The notes under the pieces were generated by a model. That model ran no database searches, had not been told where the DNA came from, and saw nothing but the letters and a program-made list of their open reading frames with translations. Source: DASQGA01 sp963722715 (GTDB lineage: Bacteria; Actinomycetota; Thermoleophilia; Gaiellales; Gaiellaceae). From it: a DNA stretch of 29,965 nt. Shown here one piece after another: positions 1-8,131 of the stretch (positions are counted from its first letter, which is position 1; each line of letters begins with the position of its first letter). The DNA is taken from contig CAVROA010000001.1 in assembly GCA_963722715.1 (NCBI GenBank), positions 1 to 29,965 of the forward strand, in the 5' to 3' direction. A program made the position numbers and the translations under genes.

Positions 1-329
1 TCGCGCTCGAGCTCGACCGGGATGATGCCTTTGAGCGTCTCCAGGTTGATCGTGACCAGCTGCAGCGGCCCGGCGAGGACGAAGGCGGTGCCGAGCACCG
101 GGTGACCGGCGAAGGGCATCTCGGCTTCCGGCGTGAAGATCCGGATCTTCACGTGGCCGCCCTGCTCGGCCGGGTAGACGAAGACCGACTCGGAGAAGTT
201 CATCTCCTTCGCAAGCGGCTGCAGCTGCTCGTCAGGGATCTCACGCGCGTCCGTGAAGACGGCGAGCTGGTTCCCGGCGAGCGGCCGGTCGGTGGAGACG
301 TCCGCGATGACGTAGCGGAAGGTCGGCAC
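1..329 (-). CDS. PhzF-family isomerase/epimerase, N-terminal part (cut by window edge)
   Basis: The minus-strand reading from a GTG at 329 runs open to the window edge and gives about 109 residues. It starts with the PhzF pattern TDRPLAGNQLAVFTDA near residues 14-29, followed by EMNFSES and, about residues 70-80, EMPFAGHPVLGTA. These match the conserved N-terminal half of the PhzF fold, in which a Glu near the LAREMNFSE motif acts as general acid/base in the phenazine enzyme. Family members are mostly of unknown substrate, so phenazine synthesis is not implied. The gene follows the flippase-like gene by 19 bases on the same strand and is probably cotranscribed. The C-terminal half is outside the window. 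The family call is firm; the substrate is unknown. Confidence 0.85.
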   Translation of the reverse strand, partial: MPTFRYVIADVSTDRPLAGNQLAVFTDAREIPDEQLQPLAKEMNFSESVFVYPAEQGGHVKIRIFTPEAEMPFAGHPVLGTAFVLAGPLQLVTINLETLKGIIPVELER

Positions 330-348
330 CCGGCGAGCTTATAGAGGC

Positions 349-1332
349 TCAGGTGCGGATGGGTGCCTCGCTGTCGGGCCTGCGTTCGGGCGCCTCGACG
401 GCGCCGATGCGGAGCCGCCAGGCGAGCGTCCCGGCCAGGAGAAGGCCGGCCTCTACGAGCGTGATCGTGACCCGGTTCAGAACGGTTGCGCCCAGGGCGG
501 CGCCCGGGGACGCCACCGCGAGCAGGAGGCCGTACATAGACGCCTCGCGAACCCCGAGCCCCGAGGGCGCGATGATCGAGAGAACGGCCACGATCGCTCC
601 CACGGCGCTCACGCCGCCGAGGTAGGGGATCGTGGAGACGCCGGGGTCCTCGCCGACCGCGCGGAGGAGGAAGTAGAGCGCCGCCCCACCGACGAGCCAG
701 GTGAACGAGTAGTAGACGAGCAGGTAGACCATCGTCCGGTACGGAAGCGAGGGCACATCGGAGGCTCCGAAGGGACGGAACACCCGTCGTGCGAGCGGAC
801 GGAAGACTCGCGGGTGTAGGAGAACGGCGCAGAGCGCGGCAAAGCCGAGAAGCGGCAGGAGCGACGTGTTCACGTCGTCGACCGCGGAGAGGCTCGCCAC
901 GAAGACGAGCACGCCGGCGACGGCCGACAGGCCGGCCTCGAGGAGGACGGAGGCGAGCACCTTCGGCGTGTCTTTCACGCCGGCGCGCCGCATCGCAACC
1001 ACGCGGGCTGCGGGCGTCCAGACCCCACCGGGCACGTACTTGGCGAGCATCGACAACATCTCGGCCTGCAGAGCGATCCGGTACGGCACCCGGATTCCGT
1101 AGGCCGCGAGGATCGTCATCCAGCCGGCGACGAACAGGAGGTAGTACGCCGCGAGGATGGCCGTGGAGATCCCAAGATCGACAAGGCTTGCGGAGCGGAG
1201 CCTCGGTTCGGCGTCCTCCCAGGTCCCGCGGAAGGCGTAGCCGAGGAATCCGAGCACGACCACGAGTGCGACGACCTGGAGCGTGCCGTAGAGCCGCCGG
1301 TTTCCGTGCAGCCGCGCGAAGAGATTCCCCAT
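349..1332 (-). CDS. Lysylphosphatidylglycerol synthase TM-region / UPF0104 (flippase-like) membrane protein
   Basis: A 327-residue polytopic membrane protein with about eight hydrophobic spans. It carries the family signature AKYVPGGVWTPAARV near residues 92-106 and a later GLGVREASMYGLLL stretch near 260, both typical of the MprF N-terminal flippase-like domain. Unlike full MprF, no aminoacyl-transferase (GNAT-like) C-terminal domain is present, so it is a stand-alone membrane domain. Such proteins are thought to handle lipids or lipid-linked sugars; the substrate here cannot be read. The ATG at 1332 is chosen because it leaves a short basic cytoplasmic N-terminus before the first span. It diverges from the LysE-type gene at 1398 across only 65 bases, which must hold both promoters. 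Confidence 0.85.
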   Translation of the reverse strand: MGNLFARLHGNRRLYGTLQVVALVVVLGFLGYAFRGTWEDAEPRLRSASLVDLGISTAILAAYYLLFVAGWMTILAAYGIRVPYRIALQAEMLSMLAKYVPGGVWTPAARVVAMRRAGVKDTPKVLASVLLEAGLSAVAGVLVFVASLSAVDDVNTSLLPLLGFAALCAVLLHPRVFRPLARRVFRPFGASDVPSLPYRTMVYLLVYYSFTWLVGGAALYFLLRAVGEDPGVSTIPYLGGVSAVGAIVAVLSIIAPSGLGVREASMYGLLLAVASPGAALGATVLNRVTITLVEAGLLLAGTLAWRLRIGAVEAPERRPDSEAPIRT

Positions 1333-1397
1333 CCCCAGACACTATGAAGGCGAAGGCAGCCGCCAGCGAGAAATCCACCGCGGGATAGCCTAGGCCG

Positions 1398-2033
1398 GTG
1401 CTCGCGGGACTGGCCCTCGGTTTCGGACTCGGCTTTGTGGTCGGGGCCCAGGTTGGGCCGATCACCCTCCTCTGCATCCGCTCGGTCCTCCGCGGCACCT
1501 TCGCCGTTGGCGTTGCCATCGGCGCGGGCGCCGCGGTCATCGACACGCTCTACGGCGCACTCGGGATCGCGGGCGCCAGCCGGCTCCTCGACGTGTCTGC
1601 GCTGCGTATCGGGCTCGGAGTCACCGGCGCGGTCGTGCTCGGCCTGCTCGGTCTCCGGACGATCTGGAGCGCCTTTCGCATCCGACTGGGCGCGGAGACC
1701 GAAGACGAGGTGGCCTCCCCGTTTCGCGCTTTCCTGACCTCGCTCGCCGCAACGGCATCGAATCCCCTGACGATCGCGTCCTGGGCGGCGATCTTCTCGG
1801 CAGCCTCGACGGCCGACGTGGTCACCTCGACTCCGGCGGCGGCGGCCATGCTCGTCGGGATCGGCGCCGGGACGCTGACCTGGTTCACGATCCTCTCCGG
1901 CGGCCTCGCGATCGCGCGGCGACGCGTCGGCACGCGCTTCCTTCGCTTCGTGGACTTCGCCGCCGGGGCGGCGCTCGTCGCGTTCGCGGCCGTCCTCGGC
2001 TACCGCGCGCTCGAAGGTGAGTCGCCTCAGTGA
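1398..2033 (+). CDS. LysE/RhtB-family amino-acid exporter
   Basis: A 211-residue protein with about six hydrophobic spans. The N-terminus reads GFVVGAQVGPITLLCIRS, the typical LysE start with the conserved G-P-x-x-L motif in the first span, followed by a glycine/alanine-rich second span. ASNPLTIASW near residues 118-127 matches the family's N-P turn in the second half. The family exports amino acids or small metabolites across the inner membrane; the substrate is not predictable. The start is GTG at 1398, with no good Shine-Dalgarno and a TAGCCT hexamer seven bases upstream, so a leaderless transcript is possible (inference). Its TGA overlaps the GTG of the ABC ATPase in a four-base GTGA, so the two are translationally coupled. 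Confidence 0.85.
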   Translation: MLAGLALGFGLGFVVGAQVGPITLLCIRSVLRGTFAVGVAIGAGAAVIDTLYGALGIAGASRLLDVSALRIGLGVTGAVVLGLLGLRTIWSAFRIRLGAETEDEVASPFRAFLTSLAATASNPLTIASWAAIFSAASTADVVTSTPAAAAMLVGIGAGTLTWFTILSGGLAIARRRVGTRFLRFVDFAAGAALVAFAAVLGYRALEGESPQ

Positions 2034-2875
2034 GCGCGATCGAGGTTTCGGGACTGCAAAAAAGGTACGGCTCTTTCCAGGCATTGAACGGGATCGACTT
2101 CCGCCACGAGGAGGGCGAGGTGTTCGCGCTCCTGGGGCCCAACGGGGCGGGAAAGACCACCACCGTCGAGATCCTCGAGGGCTACCGAAAGCGCGACGGC
2201 GGCGAGGTGAGGGTCCTGGGCGAGGACCCGGGCCGGGCCGGGCCGGGGTTCAGGGCCCGGATCGGCATCGTGCTCCAGTCCTCCGCGGTCTACCCGACCC
2301 TCTCCGTCCGCGAGATCCTCGACCTGTTCGCTGGCTACTACCCGCATCCCCGCGACCGGTCCGAGGTGATCGAGCTCGTGGGCCTCGGGGAGAAGGCCGA
2401 CGCGCGCGTTCGCACGCTCTCGGGCGGGCAGCTCCGTCGGCTCGACCTCGGCCTTGCACTCGTCGGCGACCCGGAGCTCGTCTTCCTCGACGAGCCGACG
2501 ACCGGCTTCGATCCCGCGGCGCGACGCCAGGCCTGGGAGACGATTCGCGGCCTCAGAACGCTCGGCAAGAGCATCCTGCTGACCACGCACTACATGGAGG
2601 AGGCGCAGAAGCTTGCCGACCGCGTCGCGATCCTTCGCGACGGCCGCATCGTCGCCACGGGGACGCCGGCCGAGCTCCTGGCGGGCGAGTCCGGCGTCGA
2701 GATCAGCTACCGCCTGAACGGCGAGGAGGTCGTGCTGCGGACGCCGGACCCGACCCGCGTCCTCCACGAGTTGACCGCGAAGGCACTCGCCGAGGGCCTC
2801 GAGCTGGAACGCCTCCAGGTGCGGCCGCGCACGCTCGAGGACGTCTACCTCGAGGTCACGGAGGACGAGGCGTGA
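2030..2875 (+). CDS. ABC transporter ATP-binding protein (ABC-2 / drug-export type)
   Basis: A 281-residue ABC ATPase. Walker A is GPNGAGKTT at residues 36-44, the signature LSGGQ lies at 130-134 and is followed by Walker B VFLDEPTTGFDP, and the H-loop is TTHYMEEA. This layout and the C-terminal extension after about residue 215 match the DrrA/CcmA-like ATPases that pair with ABC-2 membrane proteins to export lipids, drugs or polysaccharides. It overlaps the exporter gene upstream and the permease gene downstream by four bases each (GTGA in both cases), which indicates one operon and stoichiometric coupling. The exported compound is not predictable. Confidence 0.93.
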   Translation: MSAIEVSGLQKRYGSFQALNGIDFRHEEGEVFALLGPNGAGKTTTVEILEGYRKRDGGEVRVLGEDPGRAGPGFRARIGIVLQSSAVYPTLSVREILDLFAGYYPHPRDRSEVIELVGLGEKADARVRTLSGGQLRRLDLGLALVGDPELVFLDEPTTGFDPAARRQAWETIRGLRTLGKSILLTTHYMEEAQKLADRVAILRDGRIVATGTPAELLAGESGVEISYRLNGEEVVLRTPDPTRVLHELTAKALAEGLELERLQVRPRTLEDVYLEVTEDEA

Positions 2876-3624
2876 CGAGGCTCTTCTTCCACGAGCTCAA
2901 GGCCCAGCAGGTGCTCTTCTGGCGCAGCCGCGAGTCGGCCTTCTTCACCTTCCTGCTCCCGATCATCTTTCTCGTCCTGCTCGGCTCGGTCTACGGAGAC
3001 GAGCAGTTCGACGACATCAACGGCTCCACGTACCTCCTCGCGGGCCTGATCGGCTACGGGGTAGTTGCAACTGCCTTCGCGGGCCTTGCGATCACGCTCG
3101 TCGTTCGCCGGGAGTCGGGGGTGTTGAAGCGCGTGCGGGGAACGCCGCTCCCCGCCTCCGTCTACCTGAGTGCGGTGATCGTCTCGACCCTCATCGTGAT
3201 CGCGCTCGAGGTAGTGACGCAGCTCCTGATCGGCACATACGTCCTGGATGCGTCCTATCCCGCGGCCCCGGTTGCATTCGCGCTCGTGCTGTTGGTGGGC
3301 GCCGCAGCCTTCGCCGCGCTCGGGCTGGCCCTGACCGGGCTGGTCCGGAGCGCCGACGGCTCCTCGGCGGTGGTGAACGCCATCTATCTCCCGATGACCT
3401 TCATCTCGGGAGTCTTCTTCTCAACCGAAGGGATGCCGGCGTTCCTGCTGGCGATCGGCGACCTTCTGCCGCTGACCTATCTCCTGCGCCTTCTCCGGGA
3501 GACTTTCGTGGCCGGAGACGGACTCGACATGCCGTGGGGATCTCTTGCAGCCATCACGGTTTGGGGGGTCGTCGGCTTCCTCGTCGCAATTCGGATGTTC
3601 AAGTGGGAGCCCCGCGAGGTATGA
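2872..3624 (+). CDS. ABC-2 type transporter permease
   Basis: A 250-residue membrane protein beginning with GTG inside the stop of the ATPase gene. It has a cytoplasmic amphipathic start, a first span (FFTFLLPIIFLVLLGSVYG), an extracytoplasmic segment DEQFDD, then five further spans including VYLSAVIVSTLIVIALEV and the late MTFISGVFF motif. KRVRGTPLPASVY in the first cytoplasmic loop is typical of ABC-2 permeases and contacts the ATPase. It should form a dimeric export channel with two copies of the ATPase. A longer reading in the same frame starting at 2017 only crosses the ATPase gene out of frame and is rejected. Confidence 0.9.
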   Translation: MTRLFFHELKAQQVLFWRSRESAFFTFLLPIIFLVLLGSVYGDEQFDDINGSTYLLAGLIGYGVVATAFAGLAITLVVRRESGVLKRVRGTPLPASVYLSAVIVSTLIVIALEVVTQLLIGTYVLDASYPAAPVAFALVLLVGAAAFAALGLALTGLVRSADGSSAVVNAIYLPMTFISGVFFSTEGMPAFLLAIGDLLPLTYLLRLLRETFVAGDGLDMPWGSLAAITVWGVVGFLVAIRMFKWEPREV

Positions 3625-3631
3625 GAAGGAC

Positions 3632-3946
3632 ATGCGTGACTCCACCATGGTTTTCCAGGACGAGGTGCAGGGACGCCCGGAGGTCGTCGTCAACTTCGGC
3701 GTCTTCGCAGGCCGAGAGGTAACACAGGCCGAGATCGACCGGCTGGCCCAGCAGCTTCTCGCGGACCTCGAGTCGTTCGAGATCGTGAGCGAGCAGCGCC
3801 ATCAGATCGACCATGCGATGGAGGCCTCGGTCCACCAGGTCCGGATCGCGGGCGCCGAGGGCCGGAGACTCGACGAAGCACACGTGGAGCGGATCGAGGC
3901 CTGGGCCAAGGACTGCATCGCCGAACGGAACCTGCTCGGCTCGTAG
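3632..3946 (+). CDS. Small conserved-looking protein of unknown function, 104 aa
   Basis: Not recognised. The ATG at 3632 has a good ribosome binding site (AGAAGGA, few bases upstream) and lies seven bases after the permease stop, so it is the last gene of the ABC operon. The frame stays open further upstream, but only inside the permease gene. The protein is soluble, mostly predicted helical, charged and cysteine-poor after the start, with a GREVTQAEIDRLAQQLL helix and many Glu/His/Gln residues in the middle. No catalytic motif is visible. A role linked to the exporter is only guilt by association. Confidence 0.7.
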   Translation: MRDSTMVFQDEVQGRPEVVVNFGVFAGREVTQAEIDRLAQQLLADLESFEIVSEQRHQIDHAMEASVHQVRIAGAEGRRLDEAHVERIEAWAKDCIAERNLLGS

Positions 3947-4082
3947 AGCTCGCGGCTCCTGGGCAACCGGACCCACGCCAGCCGCTACCTGAGACACTCT
4001 CGGCGATGCCTGCATCGGAGATCGCGTCACCCAACTCATTCCCGGCGGACGGACTGCAGTGGGCCGCGGGAGCTTCTGCGCC

Positions 4083-5426
4083 ATGAGCCTCGGCGCGGAC
4101 ACGGCGGGGCGCAGGCACAAGGTATCGCCACTCGTGGTGAGCGCGTTTGCCGCGCTCTTCGTGCTCGCTTACCGGCGGGTGCTCGGGGTCACGCAGCGGC
4201 CGAGCTGGCCGCCGCCCTTCGACGCGGTCACGCCGGCGGGTGCTCAGGCCGCGACGGAGGCGTTCGTGGCACGAGGCGCAGCGCGCCCGCACGACGCAGC
4301 GCTTCCGTTCGCCTGGTCGAGCGCAGCGACGATCGAGCCATGGGCAGAGGGCGTGAACTTCTTCCCGAAAATCTTCGCCGATGTCGAGGCCGCGCGGTCG
4401 TCGGTGCACATCCTGATGTTCGGCTGGCGCGAGGGCGAGATCGGCATGAGCATGGCAGCACTGCTGGAGCGGAAGCTTGCGGAGGGCGTCGAGGTCCGGG
4501 TGATCGTGGACGGGTTCGGCTCCCGGCCCTATGAGCAGGCGCGGGAGATGTTCACGGGCCTTGCTGCAGCCGGAGCGCAGATCGTCGTCAACGACGTCTT
4601 CCCGCTCGACCGGGACGGCCTCTACCCCGACGGCCAGCGGCTCGATTGGCGGCAGGACGAGGTCGGCCGGGCCGATCACCGCAAGCTCTACGTGATCGAC
4701 GGCACGATTGCGTGGACGGGTGGCGCGGGGATCGAGGACCATTTCGAGAACGGCGGCTTCCATGACGTGATGGTGCGGGTCACAGGCGACGTCGTCCGGC
4801 AGGCCCAGGCGGCGTTCCTAACGAGCTTCCACGGGCACGGCGGGCCGCTGCCGCCCCAACTGTCGTCGTTCTTCCCGGAGCCGGCCGACCCCGGCTCGAC
4901 GCCCATCGCGCTCGCACAGGTGATCCCCGGCGGGCACGTGGCCGCCTCGCAGGCGATCCGGGAGCAGATCGACGGCGCGCGGGAGCGCCTCGACGTGATG
5001 AACCCCTATCTCACCGACCGGGGCATGATCGACCGGATCGTTGCCGCCGCGCAGCGCGGGGTGCAGGTGAGAGTCGTCATCTCGAAGACGTCCAACAACG
5101 CGCAGGCAACGGCCGCGCTGAAGCACCGCTACCCAGACATGCTCGGCGCAGGCGTCGAGGTGTGGGAGCTGCCCGACACGGTCGTCCACGCGAAGGTCGT
5201 CGTCGCGGACGACGTCGTCAGCTTCGGCACCGTGAATCTCGACGCCTGGGCGCTCTACCGCAACTCGGAGATCATGATGATCGCGCGAAGCGCAGAGACG
5301 GCCGCGCTCATCGAGGAGAGGCTCTTCGAGCCTGACGTCGCCCGTTCGAACCAAGGCGAGCCGCTCTCGGGCTCGCATGAACGCTTCGAGGGCTGGTTCT
5401 GGAACAAGCTCGGACGCCTCCTCTGA
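4083..5426 (+). CDS. Phospholipase D-like / cardiolipin synthase-type enzyme, membrane-anchored
   Basis: A 447-residue protein with two HKD motifs: DHRKLYVIDG with the His near residue 199 and VHAKVVVADD with the His near 369. This is the two-domain phospholipase-D fold, in which the paired His residues form one active site. Residues about 18-35 (VVSAFAALFVLAYRRVL) form one N-terminal membrane anchor, shorter than the two spans usual in bacterial cardiolipin synthase. GAGIEDHF after the first motif and NLDAWALYRNSE after the second are also family-like. It probably transfers or cleaves phosphatidyl groups at the membrane; cardiolipin synthesis is likely but not proven. A GTG at 4059 would add eight residues. 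It stands alone and converges with the minus-strand amidotransferase gene. Confidence 0.85.
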   Translation: MSLGADTAGRRHKVSPLVVSAFAALFVLAYRRVLGVTQRPSWPPPFDAVTPAGAQAATEAFVARGAARPHDAALPFAWSSAATIEPWAEGVNFFPKIFADVEAARSSVHILMFGWREGEIGMSMAALLERKLAEGVEVRVIVDGFGSRPYEQAREMFTGLAAAGAQIVVNDVFPLDRDGLYPDGQRLDWRQDEVGRADHRKLYVIDGTIAWTGGAGIEDHFENGGFHDVMVRVTGDVVRQAQAAFLTSFHGHGGPLPPQLSSFFPEPADPGSTPIALAQVIPGGHVAASQAIREQIDGARERLDVMNPYLTDRGMIDRIVAAAQRGVQVRVVISKTSNNAQATAALKHRYPDMLGAGVEVWELPDTVVHAKVVVADDVVSFGTVNLDAWALYRNSEIMMIARSAETAALIEERLFEPDVARSNQGEPLSGSHERFEGWFWNKLGRLL

Positions 5427-5529
5427 GGCCGATCGACCAGGTCAGGCGCACGCGCGCTCCTGGGGCCGCTCCGGTTACGGCGAGCGCGGAGTATGGGCCG
5501 AGGGGCCGTTCATGGCGCTGTTGGCACAC

Positions 5530-6357
5530 TCACCCGTGAGGCGTGAACGGTCGTAGCTCGTCGGCGCCCGGCTGGATGATGCCGACGTGGGACTCGGGTA
5601 CCTCGTTCCAGGCACCCTCGAGGTCGCCGAGAGGCTCGGAGACGACGACTCGCGTCTCGTCCGACAGCGCGGCGAGCGCCTCGTTCTCCGGATGGAGCGC
5701 CTGCAGCGCATCCATGCGCGTGCTGAAGTACAGGGATCGGGACTCGCCCTCGCTCGAGTACCGGAACGCATACACGCTGCGCCCGTCTGACGTCCCGATC
5801 GTCATCTGGAGTGGATGCTCGACGCCGTGCCGGCGTCCGGTCTCCTCGACGAAGCCGACCATCCGCTCGACGGCGGCGACGGGGTCGCTCTCGAGCCCGA
5901 AGGTGAGCGCGAGGTAGAACATCGTCTCCGAGTCGGTGGTGCCCTCGATCGACGCGAAGAGCGAGTCGTCGATCGCGAGCACGAGCTCGCGCCGCAACCG
6001 TGGGAATTCGCGGATCAGCCCGTTGTGCATCCACAGCCAGCGCCCGTGGCGGAACGGGTGCGCGTTCGTCTCCTGGATCGCCGTTCCCGTCGACGCGCGG
6101 ATGTGCGCAAGGAAGAGGTGTGACGAGATTCCGGCGGCGAGCTCGCGCAGGTTCTGGTCGTTCCAGGCGGGGTGGACGCTGCGGTAGAGCCGCGGGATGC
6201 CGCCCTCGTCGTACCAGCCGACGCCGAAGCCGTCACCGTTCGTCGTCGTCGCGCCCAGCCGGGAGTGCAGGCTCTGGTCGATCAGGGAGCGGTCGCGGTT
6301 GAGGAGCAGCTCCTCGAGCCGGATGGGCGATCCCGAGTATGCGAGCCAACGGCACAT
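5530..6357 (-). CDS. Class II glutamine amidotransferase-like protein (EgtC-like)
   Basis: A 275-residue protein starting Met-Cys-Arg-Trp-Leu-Ala; Cys2 would be the N-terminal nucleophile after Met removal. The start ATG at 6357 is fixed by this and by a strong GGAAGGAG site just upstream. Further family marks are NGDGFGVGWY near residue 40, LAHIRASTGTAIQETNAHPF near 88-107 and MHNGLIREF near 114. This is the stand-alone glutaminase-fold family that includes EgtC, which removes the gamma-glutamyl group in ergothioneine synthesis. No other egt gene is seen here, so ergothioneine is not supported; hydrolysis of a gamma-glutamyl amide is the safer inference. It is the last gene of the seven-gene string, two bases after the MFS stop. 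Confidence 0.85.
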   Translation of the reverse strand: MCRWLAYSGSPIRLEELLLNRDRSLIDQSLHSRLGATTTNGDGFGVGWYDEGGIPRLYRSVHPAWNDQNLRELAAGISSHLFLAHIRASTGTAIQETNAHPFRHGRWLWMHNGLIREFPRLRRELVLAIDDSLFASIEGTTDSETMFYLALTFGLESDPVAAVERMVGFVEETGRRHGVEHPLQMTIGTSDGRSVYAFRYSSEGESRSLYFSTRMDALQALHPENEALAALSDETRVVVSEPLGDLEGAWNEVPESHVGIIQPGADELRPFTPHG

Positions 6358-6359
6358 CG

Positions 6360-7940
6360 TTACTCCTTCCTCTCGTCGATCCCGATCGGTCTCGTCGGGA
6401 TGGCCTGGGCCAGGAACAGCGCAAGCAGTGCGAGCACGGCCAGGATCCCGAGAGCGGAGCGCAGGCCGGCGAGGCGGGCGTCGGCGTTGGCTGCGAGCGC
6501 CGCGTCGGTGGCGGCCGAGGTCGCGCCCGCTTCGTCGAGCGCGGCCTCGAGGTCCGCATCGGAGACGAACGCGACGCCACCGGCGAGCTCGACCTGCGCC
6601 TGCTCCTTCGCTTTGGCCGGGATGGCGGCGCTCTGCTCGATGTTGGTCAGGAACGCCGACGTCAAGGAGGCGATCATCAGCGAGCCGGCGAGCGCCGTCC
6701 CGAGCGACGCGCCGAGGTTCGTCATCGTGTTCTGGACGCCGCCGACCTCGGGGCTCTCGTCGTCCGGCACGGCCGAGACGGTGACCGCGCCGAGTTGCGA
6801 GGCGAGCGCGCCGATGCCCAGGCCGACGAGCAGCATCGGCACGAACACCACCTCCGGCCCCGCGTCGGCGTCGAGCGCGCCGAGCAGGACGACGGTCCCG
6901 ATGAGCAGCGACAGCAGCCCGACGCGGACGACAAGGCGCGGCGACAGGTGCGGCAGGAAGCGCGGGATGCCGATGGCCGCCGCGAGCAGGGTCGCCGACA
7001 GCGGGAGGAGCCGGACGCCGGTATCGATCGCCGACAAGCCGAGCGCGACGGAGAGGAAGAGCGGCACGACGAAGAAGAAGCCCGCCTGCACGAGGTACTG
7101 GAAGAAGAACATGGTCAAGCCGCCGGTCAGCTGTCGGTTGCGCAGCATTGCCGTCCGGACGAGCGGCTCCTCCCCACGCGACTCCCGCCGTGCCTGCCAG
7201 CGGAAGAACAGCCAGATCACGAAGAGACCGCCGAGCACGAGCCAGACCGTCGGCGAGACTCCGGCCCAGGAAGGTCCTTCGGGCTTGGGCTCGATCCAGC
7301 CCCACTCGCCCGAGCGCAGTACGCCGAAGACCAGGAGGGCGAGACCGAGCGCCGAGAGCACCGCGCCCACGATGTCGAGCTGCGGTCGCTCCTCGACCGG
7401 CGCATCCGCGATCCGACGCGCGAAGATGAGGATCACGAGCACGAGCAGAACCTCGCCTGCGAAGACCCAGCGCCACGAGAAGTAGGTGGTGCAGAAGCCG
7501 CCGATGAGCGGGCCGACCGCGACGGCCACCGCCCCGGCGGCGGCAACGAGGCCATACGCCGCCGGCCGTTTCTCGGCCGGGAAGTTCCCGGCGACGAGCG
7601 CAACGATCGCAGGCAGGATCAGCGCCGCCCCAACTCCCTCCAGGAATGACCAGCCGAACAGCAGCACGGGAAGGCTCTGGGCGATCGACGTCGTGAAGGA
7701 GCCGCAGCCGTAGATGACGCAGCCGATCGCAAACGCCCGCTTCCGTCCGATGATCGCGCCGATCTTGGCGCCGGTGATCATCAGCGCCGCCATCACGAGC
7801 GTGTACGCCGTGATCGCGCCCTGGATTCCCGTCACCGTCGTGCCGACGTCCTTCGCGACCGTCGCGATCGAGACGTTCATCACCGAGCTGTCGAGCGTCA
7901 TCAGGAACTGCCCAGCCGCGAGCGTGAGCAGCACGAGCAT
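6360..7940 (-). CDS. MFS transporter, DHA2 (EmrB/QacA-type, 14 spans) family
   Basis: About 526 residues with some fourteen hydrophobic spans. LMTLDSSVMNVSIATVA in span 1 is the DHA2 motif with the conserved Asp, GRKRAFAIG is the loop 2-3 motif A, and VAVGPLIGGF in span 5 is the antiporter motif C. The family exports drugs or metabolites against protons. The loop near residues 390-450 is soluble and Ala/Glu-rich. ATG at 7940 is listed. A TTG at 7973 would overlap the stop of the preceding 53-codon gene in a TTGA and give a more normal 11-residue cytoplasmic start. A far longer in-frame extension, to 8393, only shadows the APC gene. Confidence 0.88.
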   Translation of the reverse strand: MLVLLTLAAGQFLMTLDSSVMNVSIATVAKDVGTTVTGIQGAITAYTLVMAALMITGAKIGAIIGRKRAFAIGCVIYGCGSFTTSIAQSLPVLLFGWSFLEGVGAALILPAIVALVAGNFPAEKRPAAYGLVAAAGAVAVAVGPLIGGFCTTYFSWRWVFAGEVLLVLVILIFARRIADAPVEERPQLDIVGAVLSALGLALLVFGVLRSGEWGWIEPKPEGPSWAGVSPTVWLVLGGLFVIWLFFRWQARRESRGEEPLVRTAMLRNRQLTGGLTMFFFQYLVQAGFFFVVPLFLSVALGLSAIDTGVRLLPLSATLLAAAIGIPRFLPHLSPRLVVRVGLLSLLIGTVVLLGALDADAGPEVVFVPMLLVGLGIGALASQLGAVTVSAVPDDESPEVGGVQNTMTNLGASLGTALAGSLMIASLTSAFLTNIEQSAAIPAKAKEQAQVELAGGVAFVSDADLEAALDEAGATSAATDAALAANADARLAGLRSALGILAVLALLALFLAQAIPTRPIGIDERKE

Positions 7941-7969
7941 GGCTGCACCGCCGCGACCCGGCGAGGCGG

Positions 7970-8131
7970 TCAAAGGAACGACCCCAACGGCGTCGCCGAC
8001 AGCCGCTTCGTCGGCTCGATCGTCGCGGCTTCGCCGCGGCCGAGCGTCCTCAGCGCGGCGCCGAGATCGGCGAGGAAGAGCAGGAGCTCGTTTCCGGGTG
8101 CCGTCTGTAGCGCACGCGGTTCTTCGGCCAC
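7970..8131 (-). CDS. Small protein, 53 aa, unknown function
   Basis: This short reading starts at a GTG that directly follows the APC permease TAG (TAG-GTG, no gap) and ends at a TGA that overlaps a possible TTG start of the MFS gene. It exactly fills what would otherwise be a 190-base hole in a tightly packed operon. The sequence begins VAEEPRALQTAPGNELL and continues into a short amphipathic helix (LLLFLADLGAALRTLG), then a basic, Thr/Ser-containing tail. It has no full membrane span and no motif I recognise. Coding status is inferred from placement, in-frame fit and sensible composition, not from homology. It could be a transporter accessory peptide or the remnant of a larger gene. Confidence 0.5.
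   Translation of the reverse strand: MAEEPRALQTAPGNELLLFLADLGAALRTLGRGEAATIEPTKRLSATPLGSFL

Noticed and set aside
200..1546. Long minus-strand Arg/Pro-rich reading
   Set aside because: It lies in another frame across the flippase-like gene and has shadow-type composition; the real proteins there have clear family motifs.
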